From Varanus komodoensis (Eukaryota > Chordata > Lepidosauria > Squamata > Varanidae), in assembly GCF_004798865.1 (NCBI RefSeq), contig NW_025335587.1, forward strand, positions 4,816,353 to 4,880,352: DNA of 64,000 nt, read 5' to 3'. A model generated the notes under the pieces. That model had not been told where the DNA came from, did no database searches, and saw only the letters and a program-made list of their open reading frames with translations. Shown here one piece after another: positions 25,451-38,320 of this stretch; the stretch's first letter is position 1, and every line of letters begins with the position of its first letter. The translations under genes were made by a program, and so were the position numbers.

Positions 25451-25645
25451 TTCAGAGAGTCGACATGAGGCTAGCATGAGAGGACACGCTACAAGTGCTG
25501 CCTTCCAGGAGTGAGCCTGATACCGCAGCCTTCCCAACTTGGCGCCCTCCCCGATGTATGGCGTTAGCTGGAAGAACCGGTGCAACCAGTGCAACGAAAG
25601 AGTGCCCTGCCGCAGTGTCCACCGAGGTGGCACCACTAACCTCAT
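25451..25645 (-). other. CYB5RL: Probable first exon of CYB5RL (possible N-terminal extension)
   Basis: Minus strand: open from an ATG at 25645 for 65 codons to a strong GTAAGTGA donor at 25450. The last codon (GAA) is whole, and the 22753 exon starts ATA-ATG in the same phase. Direct splicing would therefore give 65 residues plus Ile ahead of the 307-residue protein. The peptide begins MRLVVPPRWTLRQGTLSLHW, is rich in Arg, Leu and aromatic residues, and has no acidic residue before about position 33, as in mitochondrial presequences. Position beside the CpG island and the donor support it as the first exon. Whether translation starts here or at 22750 cannot be decided from sequence alone. 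Confidence 0.55.
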
Positions 25646-25982
25646 CCCTGGGGCAAACTTATCTAGCGCCGGCTGGTCGACTTAGTCACGGGCCTCGGCG
25701 GCCCCGGACCTTCCGCGCGAGAAGGCCGGCCAGCGCCAGGCTTCCTCTCAGACCCCGTGTCCTCGGCGAGCTGGGGAGGCCTGAGAGAACTCGAGGAGGC
25801 AGCTGCGCCAGCCGCGCCGCAGCTCACGAGCCGGCGGCCACTTTCCCTCCCACCCGGCAGCCGCCGAAGCCAAAGACGGCGAGGCCAGCGGGCGCAGGGA
25901 GGGGGAAAGGCCTCCCCCGGCCAATCACAAGACGGCCCCGCCTCCAGTCTTACCCGGCGTGCCTTGCGCGGGCGGAGGGGAA
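25646..25982. promoter_or_regulatory. Bidirectional CpG-island promoter, CYB5RL / MRPL37
   Basis: About 340 bp between the first in-frame ATG on the minus strand (25645) and the MRPL37 ATG (25983) is strongly enriched in CpG against AT-rich flanks; the island extends to about 26430. Visible sites include a CCAAT box in GGCCAATCA at 25919-25927, a GC box (GGCCCCGCC) just after it, and an ETS-type CTTCCG at about 25710. No TATA box is apparent. This is typical of shared housekeeping promoters. Confidence 0.75.
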
Positions 25983-28900
25983 ATGGCTGCGAGATGCTGC
26001 TCCTACGGAGGGTTGTCGGTGCTGCGGGAGGACGCGAGGATGCTGGCGCTACGCTGGCTCGCCAGGCGAGGGAAACGCTGGGCGCCCTGTGAACAACGCC
26101 GCACCAAATTCACCTACGGGCCGAAATTCCACCGCGGCCCGCTGCCTCGCACTCCCTGGACTGTCAGCGGGCCGCCGCCGGGTGTGCCGTTACCTTGGTA
26201 CTTGCAGAAGGTGCCGTCGGTGCGAGAGCAGCTGCCTGAGCTTGACGTGGTGACGTATGAGGGGAAGCTGCACTACGTGCCATGGTTGGCCAAGCCGAAT
26301 TTCCCGAAGTGGGAGCGAGGATGGCACGATCCCCGTCACAGTCGCGCCCCTCCCCCCGAGGAGATGCCTGCCTACAAGCAGCGGCCTTGCTACACATGTC
26401 ACAAGCGGACTCGCCTGCTGGAAGGTGCTAGTGGCGCACGGGCTGATTCGACCGAGTAGTGGGCGTGACCTTGTCATACTTGTACATCCGTGTCCAGCTA
26501 CACCAGCTTTTTCCAATCTGGTGGCCTCCAGATGCTTTGGTGTAGAACTCCCAGCTTTCTTGACCATTGAGCATGTTTGCTGGGGCTGATGGGAGGGTAC
26601 CAGACTGGGGAATGCTGACCTAAACGTTAGCCAAATGGGTTGATGGGGAAGAAACTAAACTGATCAGGGTATGCCAATCCAATTACCCTAGTTAGGGTAG
26701 AAAAACAGAATTGGCCAGAGGTGAATTGAAGCCATGTGAAGAAATACGGTGAACTTCAGTTATTCACAACTGCCAATTTTAGATCCAATATTCATGGGTC
26801 ATTGCTTTTTAAAAAAACAAATCTTTGGAAAATAACTATTCCATAAGTGTTGATAGTTATAACACTATTATATGCAGATAGATGTATAAAATGGATTTGT
26901 ATGTTTGGGCATGTAGTGGCATATCTGCACTCATCAAAGTTGTGTGAATTAGTTATGCTCTGTGGAATAACTGTGGAACTTCCTTGTATTTCTTGTGGCA
27001 TTTGCTAGGTATTCTTGGTCTTATGCAGTGGGGGTTTTTTGTCTCGAAATTGTTTCCTTCTCATTTTTCCTACTCCAGATTCTAACAGTATTATGGGAAA
27101 TTATACTCTGTATAATTTTGCTCCATAGTAAAACAAATCATAATACAAAATATAATATGGAAAATATGCTCGAGTTTTATATTTTATTGACTTCTAGGTG
27201 TAAAGCAAGCATTGTGGCTAACCAAGACAAAGCTAATTGAAGGTTTACCACCCCAAATCCTTAGCATAATGAATGACACAGCTTATCAGTTGGAAGATCA
27301 GGATGAAAGAGTTCAAAATGCAATTCATCATGCATATTTCTGGGTTAACACTGATGCAGCTGTTGCAGAAGAAACCTACAGGTAAATATTTGACTTTTTC
27401 TTCTAGTTGGCTTCATCGTTGCTGGGGTCATGCTTTTTGTTTGTTATAATAGATGTGACTATAATTGGATGATAAAATTGTGGTTTTAAGTTGGTAATTT
27501 CCAACAGTGTATGTTTGAGAGAAATGAAATAAGGAATAGCAGAAGCAATCCTGCGGCCCCTAGACATTGTCTGAAAGATCATAGGATAGTTTGGCTTCCC
27601 AGCTCTGAAGCTAGAGACAGTGCTCTTGACTATAGAGTTGGTCAGAGCTCCAAACCCCTTGCAGCTTGCATGGAAAGAAATGTGCTGGTGGTTGTTCAAG
27701 GCTGGAAGTTGGCTAAAGCAGGTTTTGTGTTGAGAATAAGAGATTGGAGTGACTAGGTTACAAAGATAGCCTGAAGCCATTGCAGCCTCTTTCTCTTATA
27801 AAATGGTGTTGCTAGACAGCTGAAAATGGTCATCTAACAGAAATGTAAACTGGTAACATTGCCTCCATATGTCTCCTGCTCTTCATGGGAAGAATATGAG
27901 CTCCAAGTTGGAGGCACATGCTTATCTTCACAGGATAGTGCCCTAAAGTGTTCCAGGAGCCTGATGTACTTACCTGCAGAAGGAGCTGTCAATATCTGCT
28001 GTTGCTTCTTTCCAGTTGACAGTCCTGGATAGTGAGACAGGGCATTCTGCCTCACCTGTGTCTCCTGTGATCTGAGTGTCCAGTCATCCCTGATACAGAG
28101 AAGCAGCAGAATCACTCGCACTCAGATGACATTGCCTGTTGGGTTTGTCAGCCTGACTTTCTGTTTGTAGGGATTCAGTCATTGTGTCCTTACACAGTCA
28201 CCTAAAAGTAAACCTTTTAATAAAAGTAACAATGAGTATGCATTCAGTGTTTTGTTTTTATGAAAGTAGCTTTTCTGTGATTTGGGAGAATTATTCTCAT
28301 ATTTTCAAGTGGAATGCTTTTTACTGTTGACCTGTTATGCCTGGCTTAAGGAGCTAAACTAGGAATTTGCTCCAAAATCCATAGTTTAATACGGTTATGA
28401 AGCTAACCAAAAGATCACCAAAAATGTGTGTTTTCGCATCTGGCATCTTTGAAAGCTCATAGCTTTTCTTGATCATATCATTGGCCCCATAAAGGTATCA
28501 TGCTGATGTGGATTTTGGTATTGTCTTTCTGGGCACCTTACTTTTGCAGGCACTTGCTGCCATTAATAACTGTACTGTCAATGTGCATATGGTACAAAAG
28601 ATATTTTCTGCTGCAAGGAGCATACAGTGTTAAATGTGAATGGGAAAAATTGGACATGGGAAACAAGGAAGGAAGGAGGCAGGGTAAACAGGAAGAAAGT
28701 ATGGTTAACTTTAGTTATGCATACTTAGTTTGCACTACAGTTGAGCATGAGTGTTATAAGGTTATGCTGAAGCCTTCATGAAAAATTAGTTTGGAAGGTG
28801 GAATGTGGGGATTTTAGATAGAAATTCTTGTACCTTTTTTCCTAAATATAAACTAATAGAATAAGTCATGGACAGGGCTGTGTTCATTCTGTAATTCCAT

Positions 28901-31900
28901 ATAAGCGCAGAATGTAGTATTCTCCCCTGTAACCAAAAATAAAAGAATAAATCAAGTAAACACCCATGAATTATGCTTGTGATAGGATCTTGGTATCCTT
29001 GGTATGGAATCTTCGTGGCATAACACTGCTTGTGTATTGATACTGTATAGTAACTGTTGATGCTGTTAACACTTATGGGCTTAATAGTGGGTGCCTGGCA
29101 TATCACTCATCTATGCTAAGTAACTGTCATCTTAACTTGTGTTTTTCCTTTGTAGATGCTATGATCATCCTTCCTCACATTGATGCCCATCAAATGTTTT
29201 CAACAACTCTCTTCAGCTCCAATAATGAGGAATGTTTGAGAGTTGTAGCCTAAAACATGTGAAGGGGACCAAACTGGGGAAAATAGCTATAAAGAATACA
29301 TACAAATAAATATCCAGAAAATCTTGCTACATTGGAGCTTCTGGTTTGTGCCATTAGATCTAATTAAATTCTTGTTCTGAAGCCCTGTGCTGCTGGAAGA
29401 CTTGCTTCACTTGTGCAGGTCCATGGCTGCTAAATATCCTTCACTTGCCAAAAGAATGATGGCTCAAGACTGCAACGTCACAGCATCATGGGAACGAGGT
29501 TAGTTAGCACTTTGTAGGCCTCTTTGTCTCTGCAGAATTGTTTTATGGCATGTTGGGTTGGGTTATAAGGAAGGTTCTGCAAAAGAATTAGAAGTCTAGA
29601 GATCTGTATCTTGAAATTCGTAATGCCACTAATGTAAAGTCACAATGTTTTCCATGTTGTGAGCAGTTTATTCTCTAAAGACTGTAGATTTGGAATAAGT
29701 AACAGAGGAGGAAATTGCATGGAGCAAATATAAATTGCCTTTTATCTGAAGAAAAAAATTACTGCACTTCAACCGCTCATGCGGCTATCAGGCATTGGAG
29801 CGGACTGTCCTTTACTATAATCCACTGTTCATAACGCAATATGTGTATATTGGATACCAATGCATGTATATTTAGCAGGACATTAATGTAATATACTTCT
29901 CAATAATTCATGTTCTTAAAATATTTGGGGAACATAAATATTAAATGAGATTTTTAAAAGCCCTTACTAAAAATAATACTGGGGTTTGATTAATGGATAC
30001 AGGGTGTTTTGGCCATGATCCTCTGGATGAGAAGGAAAGTTGTGAATTGAAGTTTGAGTTCAGGGTGTTTTTTACTTTGTTTTGGTTCATCTTAATTCTT
30101 AGAAAAGCTGGGGAAAGTAGCGCTAGGGAAATTAGCTAATATTTCAGTGGTTCTTTTGTGTCACTTAGTGTTTTCTTTGATACCAGTTATTCCCAAAATA
30201 AAAGGACAGTTTCTCAGTTCTTTATATGCAGTTTGGAAGGTAATTTTCATGGGAACGGCTACTAGAAATATTGCTGTACCACTGTATGTGAGGGGTTCTG
30301 TATTGAATTGTGGCTTCTAACAAGTACATTAGCATGCAGGAAGGGTGAATTCTCATTTACCTAAGACATGAAGGAGTACCAGCATTTATTATTCAGCAGA
30401 GGTGGTGAATCCAGTACTGGTGGTTTACAAGCCCCTGCTACAGCATAGTTCTACTGAAAACAGCACCTGTTGGTTGGGAGTTTTGTATGCTACCGCATAA
30501 CAAAGTTGTCTGCATAGCTTACAATAACATAACTTACTTGCTTTCCTTTCTAGAATCTGTTCTTCTTCAGGTTTGTGGCCCAGGTGGGAAGCTTGTGAAT
30601 GCAAAGACTCCTCTACCACCTATAGCCTCCAAAGATGAGGTACTCGCCACTGAGAATCACATTTTAGAAACCTTTCATCCTATTTCGCCTCTGATTGACC
30701 TTCAAGAGGTTAATGTATATGAGACAAAAAACGATACAGGTAAATTTCAGGGAAATTACAGGATATAAGCAGGAACTTGCTATGTACTTCATAAATTATT
30801 ATTATGGGTGAGATGGTTCCATGTGAGAGAAGAGTTGACTGACTAAAGCTGATTGAATTGAGTATTGACTACTGAAGTATCAGGAATCTCAGTTGTGGTT
30901 CAGAAATATGATCATGTTTCAGTTGTCTTATTTCTTTAGCAATGAGCAATGAAACAGTGCTAAATTATCACCTGATTTATACCTTAGGTTTTCAAGAAGG
31001 TTACCCATATCCTTATGCTCACACTATATACTTTCCTGGGTCTGGTAAAATACCTAGAATGCGACCTGAACAGCTCCGGGCCAATATGATGATGTTTGCC
31101 TTTGGGAGTGCACTGGCCAAGGCTAAGAGACTGTATGGGGTAAGACATATTAAGATTAAAAACATGACTTAAATTATCCTAGAATCAGGAGGTGGTGGTC
31201 ACTTTCTTCCAAACATGTCATTAACACAGTGGTTCCAAGTTTGGAAGGAAAAAATTCTTTTTGCTTTCTAGTTCTCTGTGAACACATCCCACATGGAAGT
31301 TGTTTATGCCTCTGGCTTGGTGCTTTGGCATGAAAAGTAGAAAGATGAGAGGTAACACTTTTGAAATGTGCTGTGAGCTGCACAGCCCCTACTGTACCTA
31401 CATTTTTTTGGTCAGCTTTGCTGGTTGTAGCAAATAAAGTGATATTGAATAGCAAATTCATGCTGTTAACTTATGCTGTCATTGTGATCCTGAGCAGGCA
31501 TGAGCTTCATAAACACTCAAAGATACTCTTCAAATGTGATAGGACATAGAATAATTACTTTTGTATACTTAGGATCCTTGAACACCATAGGCGGAAACCC
31601 TATTTGCAGTTAATTGAAATTTCAGGTTATTCCTTGGAGATGACAAGGGTCCTTTTTCAATCCCTGTAGCTATTGTAGAGATTGGGTTTGGCCTTTGACT
31701 AATCCTGAGTAGGTCCTGCATCCCTAAAGTCATATTAGACTTCAGCTATCAAAACAGTGACACAGCACTTGTGTTGGGATGAATGCAAGTGGTAGGATGA
31801 ATAACTGTCCATATCCAGCATGCTGGCCTATCAGAATACTTCCCTGGCAGCAGCTTGTGGCCACATGTCTGCACTAATTTCAAATCATTCCAGTTTCTTT

Positions 31901-33109
31901 TTTTATGTTTTTGTATCCTGTTCTCCCACCTGTGCCCCCCCCCCCCGGCTGTCCACATAGACAGACCATGGAAGCAAATAGTAGTATACAATCTTAATGT
32001 ATTTAAGTGCAATAGATATTATATGACAGAGCTTGAAATTTCATTTGGTACAATCATGTAAGCGACAGGGGCATAGACATGCCTTTCATCTATATTATGG
32101 TAAAATATAAACAAAATTGATCTAATTCAATTCATTCAGTTTTATCTGTTTTTATACTGCATGATGTGTCTGTCTTGATCAAAGGTAACATTCAGTTTGT
32201 CATGTAGCTTTTACCTTTCTATTCTCTTCCTTGCTTGTTACTAGGATGAACCCATGGTCTTGGAGAAACCCATTGTTGTTCAGAGTATTGGTTCAGATGG
32301 CCTGTGTTTTCAGTTCATGATCTTCCAGTTGAATACAACGGATCTAAATCCTAGCATTGGTGTTAAAAACCTAGTCTGGATTGATGCAGATCAGTTTCTG
32401 TATGAGGATTACCTGACTGAGCCAGAAACCAAGCATAACGTTGTCGTGGTATGTTCCTTAAAGTGAAATTGCTTGTTGATCAAGTAACCACCCATAGAAC
32501 ATAAGCTCTGGCTTGACAGATAAGTTGAAAAACTTATTTATGAGGATGATACGAGTAAACTTGAATTGAAAGTGAGAATATATATTTCTTTTAAACAAGA
32601 AGCCCTAGAAGTCATGAGTTTAAATTCTTAACAGTGCTAGAGTGCTAACTATCCGGCATCAAACTATATTAGCCCACATATTTCATTATACCGCATTTCA
32701 CCCAGAAGTGAGCAGGACACACCTTGAATTTCACATTCCACCTAGGTGCTTTAAAGCAAGATGTTTGGAATCATGACTCCTATAACTCCTGACCATGCTG
32801 GAGTTGTAGTCTAAAACACTTGTAGGACACCTGTTGTGATTGGTTGAAGCCTGGCTCTGACAGCACAACTCCAAGATATCCAGTTGAAAAAAAAAGATGT
32901 AACATACCCTCCCCTGAAACAAAAGAAACCCTTGTTTCTTGAATGGCAAGCGTAACAGTAGACCATTAAGACAGTGTATTTTTACTTGCTCTATATGCCA
33001 GACATTGAAAATCCAGATCTTCTCTTTACAGGTTCCTGCTGGAGTGTATCACTATCATCCAGATACATTCAAGAAGTTCCTGGCATTCTACTTACATGGT
33101 GTTGTATGA
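25983..33109 (+). CDS. MRPL37: Mitochondrial large ribosomal subunit protein mL37
   Basis: Seven exons join in frame: 25983-26424, 27198-27381, 29383-29498, 30554-30739, 30988-31139, 32245-32448 and 33032-33109, 1362 nt, for 453 residues and TGA. All introns are GT-AG. Recognisable conserved runs as I recall the human protein (423 residues) are [12 protein letters not shown] in exon 1, [17 protein letters not shown] in exon 2, PSLAKR with ASWER in exon 3, [13 protein letters not shown] in exon 4, [13 protein letters not shown] and [15 protein letters not shown] in exon 5, [17 protein letters not shown] in exon 6, and [11 protein letters not shown] at the end. The product is a component of the mitochondrial large ribosomal subunit and is related to MRPS30. 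The Arg-rich, acid-poor N-terminus fits a mitochondrial import signal. The ATG at 25983 has G at -3 and +4. A 3' UTR with AATAAA at 33212 follows. The gene shares its promoter with CYB5RL. Confidence 0.97.
26503..26619. repeat. Palindromic hAT-like MITE, 'AACTCCCATCA' family
   Basis: Left arm TGGTGGCCTCCAGATGCTTT and AGAACTCCCAGC; right arm GGGGCTGATGGGAGGGTACC and ACTGGGGAATGCTG. Lies in the first intron of MRPL37, some 80 bp after the first donor. Confidence 0.6.
29183..29283. repeat. Palindromic hAT-like MITE, 'AACTCCCATCA' family
   Basis: ATCAAATGTTTTCAACAACT on the left and GAGAGTTGTAGCCTAAAACA, TGTGAAGGGGACCAAACTGG on the right. Lies in MRPL37 intron 2, about 100 bp before exon 3. Confidence 0.5.
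32739..32833. repeat. Palindromic hAT-like MITE, 'AACTCCCATCA' family
   Basis: CACCTAGGTGCTTTAAAGCA, ATGTTTGGAATCATGACTCC, then GGAGTTGTAGTCTAAAACAC and TGTAGGACACC. Lies in the last MRPL37 intron. Confidence 0.5.
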
Positions 33110-33240
33110 TCAGGCCTTTCAAGGAATATGAATTTAATCTGCATTTGCCATCTTTTCCATAATAATACGCTTACAGTATAGTTAAGTGTTAGAGGCTATT
33201 TAATTTTCTAAAATAAACTTTCTTTTTAAAAATACATGTA
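33110..33240 (+). other. MRPL37: MRPL37 3' UTR with polyadenylation signal
   Basis: Follows the TGA at 33107-33109. AATAAA stands at 33212-33217 in CTAAAATAAACTTTC, so cleavage is expected around 33230-33240 and the UTR is only about 125 bases. Confidence 0.75.
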
Positions 33241-34671
33241 ATAGTATTTTAGCCTCTTGTCTCTAAATACTGACTGTCTTTAAATAACTAGCATGAGCAC
33301 TACCATTCATTGCAAGATAAGTTGCTTGAGAAGAAAGGGTGCAAAGGTGCACCTCTTGCTGGGCTTGGGGCTAAACATAGTGGGACTAATAGTTTTCTTT
33401 TAAATAGTTAACTCCCTTTCCTCTCGTATGGTCTCTTGGTCTAGTGTTCTAAATATAACTAGAGTTGATAATGGTCAAGCAAACCTCTTCATTAGCATTT
33501 GCTTAATTTTGAATCCTTGGGTATAGGTAAAAATTCAAGATCTTTGAGAAAGCCAGGCTGTTTTTGTTTTTACCATATTCTCAAGAAAATGCAGTTGTGG
33601 AGTAGGGGACATTTCTAAAAGATGATGCTGGGGGAGGGGGGAAGATTAATTTAAAAACAATGCAGGAGTTTCAAATTAAGAATGTCAGATGGGAAGTTGC
33701 AATTCTTACAACAATATATAATTGGTTTCTAAAATTGCCATTTAGCTACTTTTAAACCCTTCAGTTCAATGTAAACACCCATTTTCAAAAGGCTGGGGTG
33801 GAGAAATCTAAACATCACAAAGCACAATTGTATATATTATCCAGCACACAGAAGAACAAATCTTGCTGAAACACAATCAACATGGCTTAAGCAATTGGAA
33901 TCATCCACAAGTAAACCTAGCAGGCATGGGATAAGAGGACAGGTGAATAGTAAGAAAGCTAAGCTTACCCATGACACCAATTAGTGAAGATGTAAAAACA
34001 AAAGCTGACTATGAAGAGCTCCGAAAGGGTGTCTCCAGACTCTGACTTTGATTTAGTGTAAGGTATCTGTTTCAGATATTTCTTACATACACACTCTTTA
34101 GAGCTGAAGAAGTGTAACTCATGGGAAGAGAGATCATAAGTTATGGTAGATGACTACCAAAAACACTTATGTGAGCGTGAGAAGGGCAAATTAAGAAAGT
34201 GTTGGAAAATAAATTGGTAGTATTGCAGCGCCTGCATATGAAGTTACAATGCTTGGAATAGAATAACACCCCAACTGAAAAAGAATATTGGAGTGTTTGG
34301 GCACTGCAGGAAAGGGCATTCATGGTAAGAACTGGAGCCAAGCACCTCTTGTTATAAGGACAAACTTGCTAATATAGAAAAGAGTAATGAGATATTTATT
34401 AAATTCCTATCCTACCTATTAGCCAAATTGACTCTCTGGGCCAGATAGAAATAGGTGGAATAAATAGGAATTCATGAAATTTTGCATGGCTTGGACAATG
34501 TTAATAATTTTTGTTTCATCATACTAGACTTGGGGTTACCCAATGCAATTAACAAATAGCAAGTTCAGGACAACTTGCTGACAAGATATGATGGCCACTA
34601 GATTACATGGGTTTAAAAATTAAACAGAATTATGTCAATGGCTACTAGTAATCATGTTTGTGCTCTCTAGG

Positions 34672-34791
34672 TGATGCTTTCCCAACCTGGTGCCCACCAG
34701 ATGTCTTGACTCCATTCTCATTGGCCCTAGCAACAGTGATTAGAAATGCTGTAGTCTGAAACCTCTGGAGGGCACCAGGTTGAAGAAAGCT
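34672..34791. repeat. Palindromic hAT-like MITE, 'AACTCCCATCA' family, best ends
   Basis: Left end GATGCTTTCCCAACCTGGTG with CCCACCAGATGTCTTGACTC; right end CTGAAACCTCTGGAGGGCAC and CAGGTTGAAGAAAGC. The outer 20-25 bases are clear inverted repeats, and the middle has CATTGGCCCTAGCAACAGTG. Confidence 0.62.
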
Positions 34792-37696
34792 CTCTCTGCT
34801 GAAATGACTCTGAGGTCATCCAATATAGGGAACAAAACCAGGAAAGAGCTAATTCATTTATGTCCTGCTTATATTATAGGCTTCCCAAAGGAAGCTGGTT
34901 GGGCACTATATGCTACCATCTGGCAGAGTAGATCTTTTGGTGTAATCTAATAATGCTCTCAGATGACAGAGCAGAAAGAATCTCCAGAATTCTGTGGCTT
35001 GCTACATCACTGTGCTGTTGCTTCTAGAACAGACTTCCCCAGTTGCTTTCCAGCTGCTTTGAACTTTCTCCCAGCAGCCTCTGCCAACATAGAAATGTTC
35101 AGGAATGTTGAGAGCTGTTAATACATCCAGAGAACATCCAGTTGGGCTAGGCTATTCTAGAGCAATCTCCGTTTAGTAGTCGAAACCTGCAAAGAAAAGC
35201 ATGCATCTGAAAAGTGAGAGAACCCCTAAGGTGATTCTTTGTTATAAGTTGATCCACATTCCTACAGCATGCTTTTGGTCTAAGAAAGTGGAAGCAAACT
35301 ATTGGCAAAACCAATTCTGAGATGCTACTGAAGCCTTCCTCAAACTTCAGGTCCACGAGATGTATTAGACCGGAACACTCATAATTCCCAGCCATGGTCC
35401 ATGCTAGCTGGGAAACGAGAGCTGCACCTTCAACACACCAGGAAGGCACCATGTTCAGTAAGTGGTTTACTGAAAAACTATGTACCAGAAAACACATTTC
35501 CAATTGAAATGTGCTTTTACATAAATGATACCATGTGTTTGTCCAAAATAGATAATCCATTTAGGCATTGTTGAATTTGTGGTATTCGTATGTAGCTGGA
35601 AAACAGCTTGCTTTACCACCTCTTGTAGCTAATATAGTAGATACAGGAGACTTCCAATATGCTAGTGGTAGAGTTTCACTTAGGGCTGCCAACAGCAACT
35701 GCTTGTTGAAGCTGGGTACGCAATTTCAGCACACCACAGGCCTTCACAACCGGCATGCTTCAGCCTGCAGGACTGGGTGGATTTTAACAAATGTAAAACT
35801 GCTTCATGATACAGCTAGGGCACCTGGGAGATTTTAAGCTTGCATGATGGCAGCACTTGCCAAGCCCTCAGTGGTAGCTAGAAAGCTAGCAGACAATTGA
35901 TACATAAGCTGTACTGCTATACAAGGGAGACCTGGCTGAGCTGTTTGTGTCTTCTAGATATGAAAAGAAACACATCAACAAAACCACCAGGAACCATCTG
36001 TATTCTCAACACGCCTCTCCACCCTCTTGTTTCCCTCTGTTATGAGCACAGACAAATACTCTCTCCTCCTACAGTTTCTATACTATGGTGACAATTCTAA
36101 GGCTAGGCCCCAGGGACCTGCCAGAGTGTTTGTGATAGGCTTTTGAAGCTGCTCCCACTGGTTGATCTCTTTGTCTGAACTGCGGCAACAGGTATGCACG
36201 GCTCAGATAAAATACTGTGCATGATGAAGTCTTTATGCAGTTCAAGGGGAGAATTGTTTCTTAAACAGCAGGTTTTCTTGATGTGAGGCTAGTATGAAAT
36301 CAAATGCTACAGGCTGTGCTAATAGCTCTACCAGGGGTTTGCATGTGCCCACAGACAACTCAGTCTCCAGTTGCACACATTCTGCTTGCATTTAAACTGG
36401 CAGAAAAAGGATAATCTAGTTCAATATGCATTCATTTATTACAACAGAATTAGTCTGTCATTCTCATCTAGTTTAAGATTGGCTTGGGTCAGGCTCTTGA
36501 TTACTTATCATATATAGGCTCAGAGCTAGGCAGGGCAATGAAATAAAATGAACATATGCCAACAGTGGCTGATGCTGAGAGAGGTAATTCTAGCACCCAG
36601 TTCCAGGTTTCTCTTGCCCATGTTTCATTTTGTCTTTTTCTAAATCCACCTCAGAATATTACTAGTGGGATTACCTTAAATTACTAGTGGGATTGGCTGG
36701 TGCCAGCATGACTGACATCAAACTTAGTTCTTTTGCATCTTCTTGGGCCGCATATAAACACAATTCAGTAGCTTTCTCTACTGCAAACTTTCAGTTCCTT
36801 GCATATGAAAACTATATTCCAGCAGGCACCTTCACTGCAAAGCCTCTTACCATCAGCACCTAACCCAAAATTTTGTGGCAAAACATCTTACAGAATTCTG
36901 GAAATCATATAGTAGGGAATAAATACAGAGCTCTGATTTCTTAGATATTTTTCTGGTGAGATGTAGCCATTATAATTTTGGGGAGTGCTTATGACGATGA
37001 TAAATTATTCTCCCTTTGGTCATTAATACACTGGCGTGAACTGAACATAATTAGGAATCTCAAAAATATTTCAAAAGCAAGAGGAGTACCAACTACACCA
37101 CACAGGCTTGGCCACAGGGGCCCTGCTAAACATCTGGCCAGCGGAAATTCCAACAGCTGCATGCTGGCTGGCACAAGAGAGAGATTGCATGCTGGTGTGC
37201 ATGAGAGAAAGACTGGCTGTAGAAGCAGTGGTTTCAGTGACTCACTCCCCTGTGGCCATTAAACTTGTGGTCTAGGATTAAAAGATTATGAGAATGGAAT
37301 CTGAGCATGTCCTTTAGGATTCAGAGAAAACACCTGCAACTGCATTTAGCCTCTACAAGTAGACCAAGGGCTGAGGCAGGGCTTAGGCCTTGTCAACAGC
37401 TCTAAAAATGAAAAGCATCTGTACATACTGCACATCAACGGTCTTTGGCTGCTGCTAATTGTTGCTTATAAGTGGATGACCAGGTGTTTAAGCAATACAT
37501 TGCTTAGGAAGAGAAACGGAATTGCAAAGCTTGCATCTTCAAAGCATATGATTCCAAGATTGATAATTACATCTAATACTAATAAATATTAAGTAGCAAT
37601 AATTCCCCATTGTGCTTACAAAAAGGGACAGAATGCTTGGAACTAAAAGCTCAAAATCACAAGCATTTAAGGCCATCTGGCTTTCTATCTAGATAT

Positions 37697-37760
37697 GAGT
37701 AGCATACAATGTTAGTTTTACCTAAGAGAAAACCTATTGAAATGAATGAGATTTAAGTTT
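37697..37760. repeat. Short palindromic repeat, 'AAGTAAGTC' family
   Basis: TAGCATACAATGTTAG, CCTAAGAGAAAACCTATTGA and AATGAATGAGATTTAAGTTT follow the order of one arm and the centre of the element. Diverged. Confidence 0.35.
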
Positions 37761-38139
37761 GATTTATATCATTAACAACCCTATGAAGTAGTTGGATTGT
37801 TACAAAGATACTGCTTTATTTGTTTGCTGTGGGAATGGGGGTGTTAATGATAACTACAAATCAGGAGTTAAGTAATTACCTGACATACCAAAAGGAGGAA
37901 ATTGGAAGTCAGTATTCTATAACACATCATTAGCTATTTGATAAGTGACTTATGTACATGAATATACCAATTCTTATCCATAAAGTGCAAGAAAAGTATA
38001 AGTCAATTGTATAAAGAATGCAGGCATACCTTTCTGAAGAATCCCAAACCACGTATGATTTTTAGCAAGTTCCTGTCACATTGTCTTTGGAGAAAGTTTA
38101 TTTTCAATGCCATAACCAATCACAGTGGAACACACTGGG

Positions 38140-38320
38140 CTGATTCACTTAATCAAACAAGCCATGGCTTGCTTGAGCGTTGTTTCCTCTCAAGCCATGC
38201 CATCCAAGCCTGGACAGTACAAGCTGAACCCTGGCTGCTAATTAGGGAAATGGCAGCTGGCACACACTTATCTGACCACGCAAGCAGAGTCACTGTGATT
38301 GTTTCTTCATCATGCGTGTA
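38140..38320. repeat. Dispersed 'CATGGCTTG' repeat
   Basis: AATCAAACAAGCCATGGCTT, GCTGGCACACACTTATCTGA and CCACGCAAGCAGAGTCACTG parallel the words of the copy at 12590-12950 (CAGTGATTATGCAAACTGTG on the other strand). Confidence 0.4.

Noticed and set aside
25495-26253. 252-codon open frame on the plus strand over the CpG island
   Set aside because: GC-rich DNA lacks stop codons in several frames. The frame overlaps the promoter and MRPL37 exon 1 in a different phase and its Arg/Ala/Pro-rich peptide resembles nothing known.
26164-26567. Minus-strand open frames opposite MRPL37 exon 1
   Set aside because: Shadows of the GC-rich coding exon on the other strand.
35147-35560. 137-codon open frame on the minus strand between MRPL37 and SSBP3
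   Set aside because: No family resemblance, no neighbouring exons in phase and no polyadenylation or promoter context. Likely chance.
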